Source of the DNA: Pedobacter duraquae | Lineage (GTDB): Bacteria; Bacteroidota; Bacteroidia; Sphingobacteriales; Sphingobacteriaceae | Assembly: GCF_004362245.1 (NCBI RefSeq) | Contig: NZ_SNWM01000001.1 | Location: forward strand, 1,362,340-1,426,339 | Reading direction: 5' to 3' | Length of the DNA stretch: 64,000 nt | Shown: piece after piece, positions 62,707 to 64,000 of the stretch | Numbering within the stretch: the stretch's first letter is position 1 | Layout: each line of letters opens with the position of its first letter | Notes under the pieces: generated by a model | What the model saw: the letters and a program-made list of their open reading frames with translations, nothing else | Databases searched by the model: none | Told to the model about the DNA's origin: nothing | Made by a program: the position numbers and the translations under genes

Positions 62707-63687
62707 TTAAGCATGAATCCAGCTGAATTTGTAATCGATCGTTGGGTTTTTCATACGATCAGCTACCCGGAGTAAACGATTCGGCAAAGCCATAATATAA
62801 TCTCTTGCTTTCTCACCAGCTTCATTCAAATCACGCATACCTTCAAGCTTCCACTCGTCAATCAATTGCTGCATAATTTCGACGTAATCTACCGCAGTAT
62901 AAACGCCCAAACGCTGCGCTGCGTCAGTAAAATGTCCAAAAGTTTGTCCTATCTTCAAGCCCATCTCTCTAAGGAAATGCGCTGGCATCACGATCTTTTG
63001 ACGCATCATATCTTCGAATGCAATCATAGCTTCATTGGGATCAACTTCAAAAATTTTAGACATAAAATCTTTGTAAGCTTTAGCATGACGAGCTTCATCA
63101 GAGGCAATCACTCCACACATTTTTGACAACGAAGTATCGCCATCCTGTTTAGCTAACGAAGCTACCCTGCGATGCGAAATATTAGTTGCAAGTTCCTGGA
63201 AACTTGTATAAATAAAGTTGCGATATGGATCATGGCCAGTACCAATATCAAAACCATCAGCAATCAGATATTGCGTAGAAATCTCCATTTGACGCATGTC
63301 AACACGTCCGGATAAATATAGATACTTATTTAAAAGATCACCATGACGATTTTCTTCTGCTGTCCAGTGTCTCACCCATCTCATCCAGCCACCTTGTTCG
63401 TTACGGTCTATACCATCAACCATAGCAAGCCATGACTCATAGGTAGGTAAGGCCTCTTCTGTGATCGTATCCCCGATAAGAACAGCAACAAGATCATAGG
63501 AAAGATCGTTCGCTTTTTCTCTAAGCAATTTAATATCCTGATAGAAAGTTTCACTGGTAGAATCGGGAAGGAAATCAGAGGGTTGCCAATTGGTATCAAT
63601 AGGCTTAAGATAGGTATCCATCATCTCGAGCATATATTTCTCGATATGTAACATCACTTCCCTTCTTCTTTCTGCAAAAAAACTCAT
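62707..63687 (-). CDS. acyl-ACP desaturase (ferritin-like di-iron)
   Basis: 326 residues. Di-iron motifs EENRHG (E..H) and SDEARH are present, with WTAEENRHGDLLNKYLYLSG close to plant-type soluble stearoyl-ACP desaturases. The protein is soluble, without membrane helices, unlike membrane fatty acid desaturases. It places a double bond in acyl chains on ACP. It has a TATATTTG -7 box on the minus strand (63720-63713), 26 bases before its ATG. It is convergent with icmF and followed on the other side by the rRNA gene. Confidence 0.9.
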   Translation of the reverse strand: MSFFAERRREVMLHIEKYMLEMMDTYLKPIDTNWQPSDFLPDSTSETFYQDIKLLREKANDLSYDLVAVLIGDTITEEALPTYESWLAMVDGIDRNEQGGWMRWVRHWTAEENRHGDLLNKYLYLSGRVDMRQMEISTQYLIADGFDIGTGHDPYRNFIYTSFQELATNISHRRVASLAKQDGDTSLSKMCGVIASDEARHAKAYKDFMSKIFEVDPNEAMIAFEDMMRQKIVMPAHFLREMGLKIGQTFGHFTDAAQRLGVYTAVDYVEIMQQLIDEWKLEGMRDLNEAGEKARDYIMALPNRLLRVADRMKNPTIDYKFSWIHA

Positions 63688-63712
63688 TCTTGTGGTGTGT
63701 TTAGTTTAAGCC

Positions 63713-63720
63713 CAAATATA
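63713..63720 (-). promoter_or_regulatory. desaturase -7 promoter box
   Basis: TATATTTG on the minus strand matches TANNTTTG. The -33 region is weak. Confidence 0.5.
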
Positions 63721-63886
63721 ACCAAAATATCTCATAAAGGACTAAGCTACATCTACAATCTTAAACGAAAATAAAGACGATAACGCTTATGAGCAAGCAA
63801 ATATATTTTGGATTAGCATACAAGCCGTTTTGGGATGGGTAAAGAACTCTTTGTACTTACAAATCCTAAGAAACCTAGAAATGTTA

Positions 63887-63922
63887 TAAAACAAGAAAAC
63901 CCTGCAGTTTTCACTACAGGGT
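63887..63922 (-). terminator. intrinsic terminator of the rRNA operon
   Basis: On the minus strand ACCCTG (63922-63917) pairs with CAGGGT (63904-63899); two further pairs follow after one mismatch. TTTTCTTGTTTT comes after it (63898-63887). It lies about 10 bases past the 5S 3' end. Confidence 0.85.
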
Positions 63923-63932
63923 CTCTTTAAGA

Positions 63933-64000
63933 TTTGGCACCGACCTACTCTCCCACGTGTTACCGCAGTACCATCGGCTCTGGTGGGCTTAACTTCTCTG
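63933..64000 (-). rRNA. rrf: 5S ribosomal RNA, 3' part
   Basis: Minus-strand sequence ends with GGGAGAGTAGGTCGGTGCCA, the 3' end of a Bacteroidota 5S rRNA, and contains AGAAGTTAAGCCCACCAGAG and CGATGGTACTGCGG of its loop regions. About 68 bases of about 110 are inside the window; the 5' part, and presumably 23S and 16S, lie to the right. Confidence 0.93.

Overview
The window is chromosomal DNA of a Bacteroidota bacterium. The best guess is a Sphingobacteriaceae member of the Pedobacter type, but no species marker was checked. The evidence is a Bacteroidota-type T6SS (TssH, TssB, TssC, TssD), many promoters of the form TANNTTTG, few Shine-Dalgarno sequences, and families typical of the phylum (DUF4294, DUF4783, BshB1, PafA-like phosphatase, HU-CCDC81/SPOR protein, siderophore-type TonB receptor with PepSY protein). 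Genes are densely packed, and many transcription units end in clear intrinsic terminators. No transposon, prophage, CRISPR array or tRNA was seen.

Layout. 1-5.9 kb: end of a T6SS locus (partial tssH, tssB, tssC, terminator, a flavodoxin-fold oxidoreductase, two tandem tssD/Hcp genes). 5.9-8.8 kb: serC with a DUF1015 gene, divergent from an Lrp/AsnC regulator. 9.0-13.0 kb: small accessory genes (membrane protein, acetyltransferase, lipoprotein, GIY-YIG-like protein, Crp/Fnr regulator, small acidic protein) and a 597-base gap holding a GC-rich cluster of inverted repeats. 13.1-19.3 kb: lysine 6-aminotransferase with a small membrane-anchored protein, a secreted S1 protease plus TlpA/DUF3738 operon, and a divergent two-component system. 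19.3-22.5 kb: a leftward operon DUF4294, glutathione peroxidase, bshB1, acyl-CoA dehydrogenase. 22.7-28.1 kb: rel, fur, purA, pabB. 28.1-30.9 kb: leftward M48 lipoprotein peptidase, plsY, nadC, DUF4783. 31.0-34.7 kb: gpmI plus lipoprotein, two small XRE regulators, a TPR protein. 34.9-39.5 kb: lon, an LpxR-like barrel, arfB, cmk. 39.7-43.4 kb: iron-uptake receptor and PepSY protein. 43.5-47.5 kb: rpsA, a DCC protein, pyrR-pyrB. 47.6-56.1 kb: a six-gene envelope cluster (long TPR protein, outer-membrane barrel, HU-CCDC81/SPOR membrane protein, ExbB/TolQ, ExbD/TolR, TonB). 56.2-63.7 kb: folC, PafA-like phosphatase, IcmF-type fused acyl-CoA mutase, acyl-ACP desaturase. The right edge enters a leftward 5S rRNA gene, so an rRNA operon lies just beyond.

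Most of the window is core metabolism. The most system-like part is the 47.6-56.1 kb cluster. It combines a proton-driven ExbB/ExbD/TonB motor with a protein predicted to join a cytoplasmic DNA-binding-type (HU-like) domain to a periplasmic peptidoglycan-binding SPOR domain, plus a barrel and a TPR protein. This looks like a Tol-Pal-like trans-envelope device that may act at the division site; that function is inference. Other points of interest are the GC-rich structured element at 11.6 kb, promoters that nearly touch start codons, a hairpin directly against the acyl-CoA dehydrogenase start, a hairpin plus T-run in the lon leader, and twin XRE regulators with a palindromic site between them.
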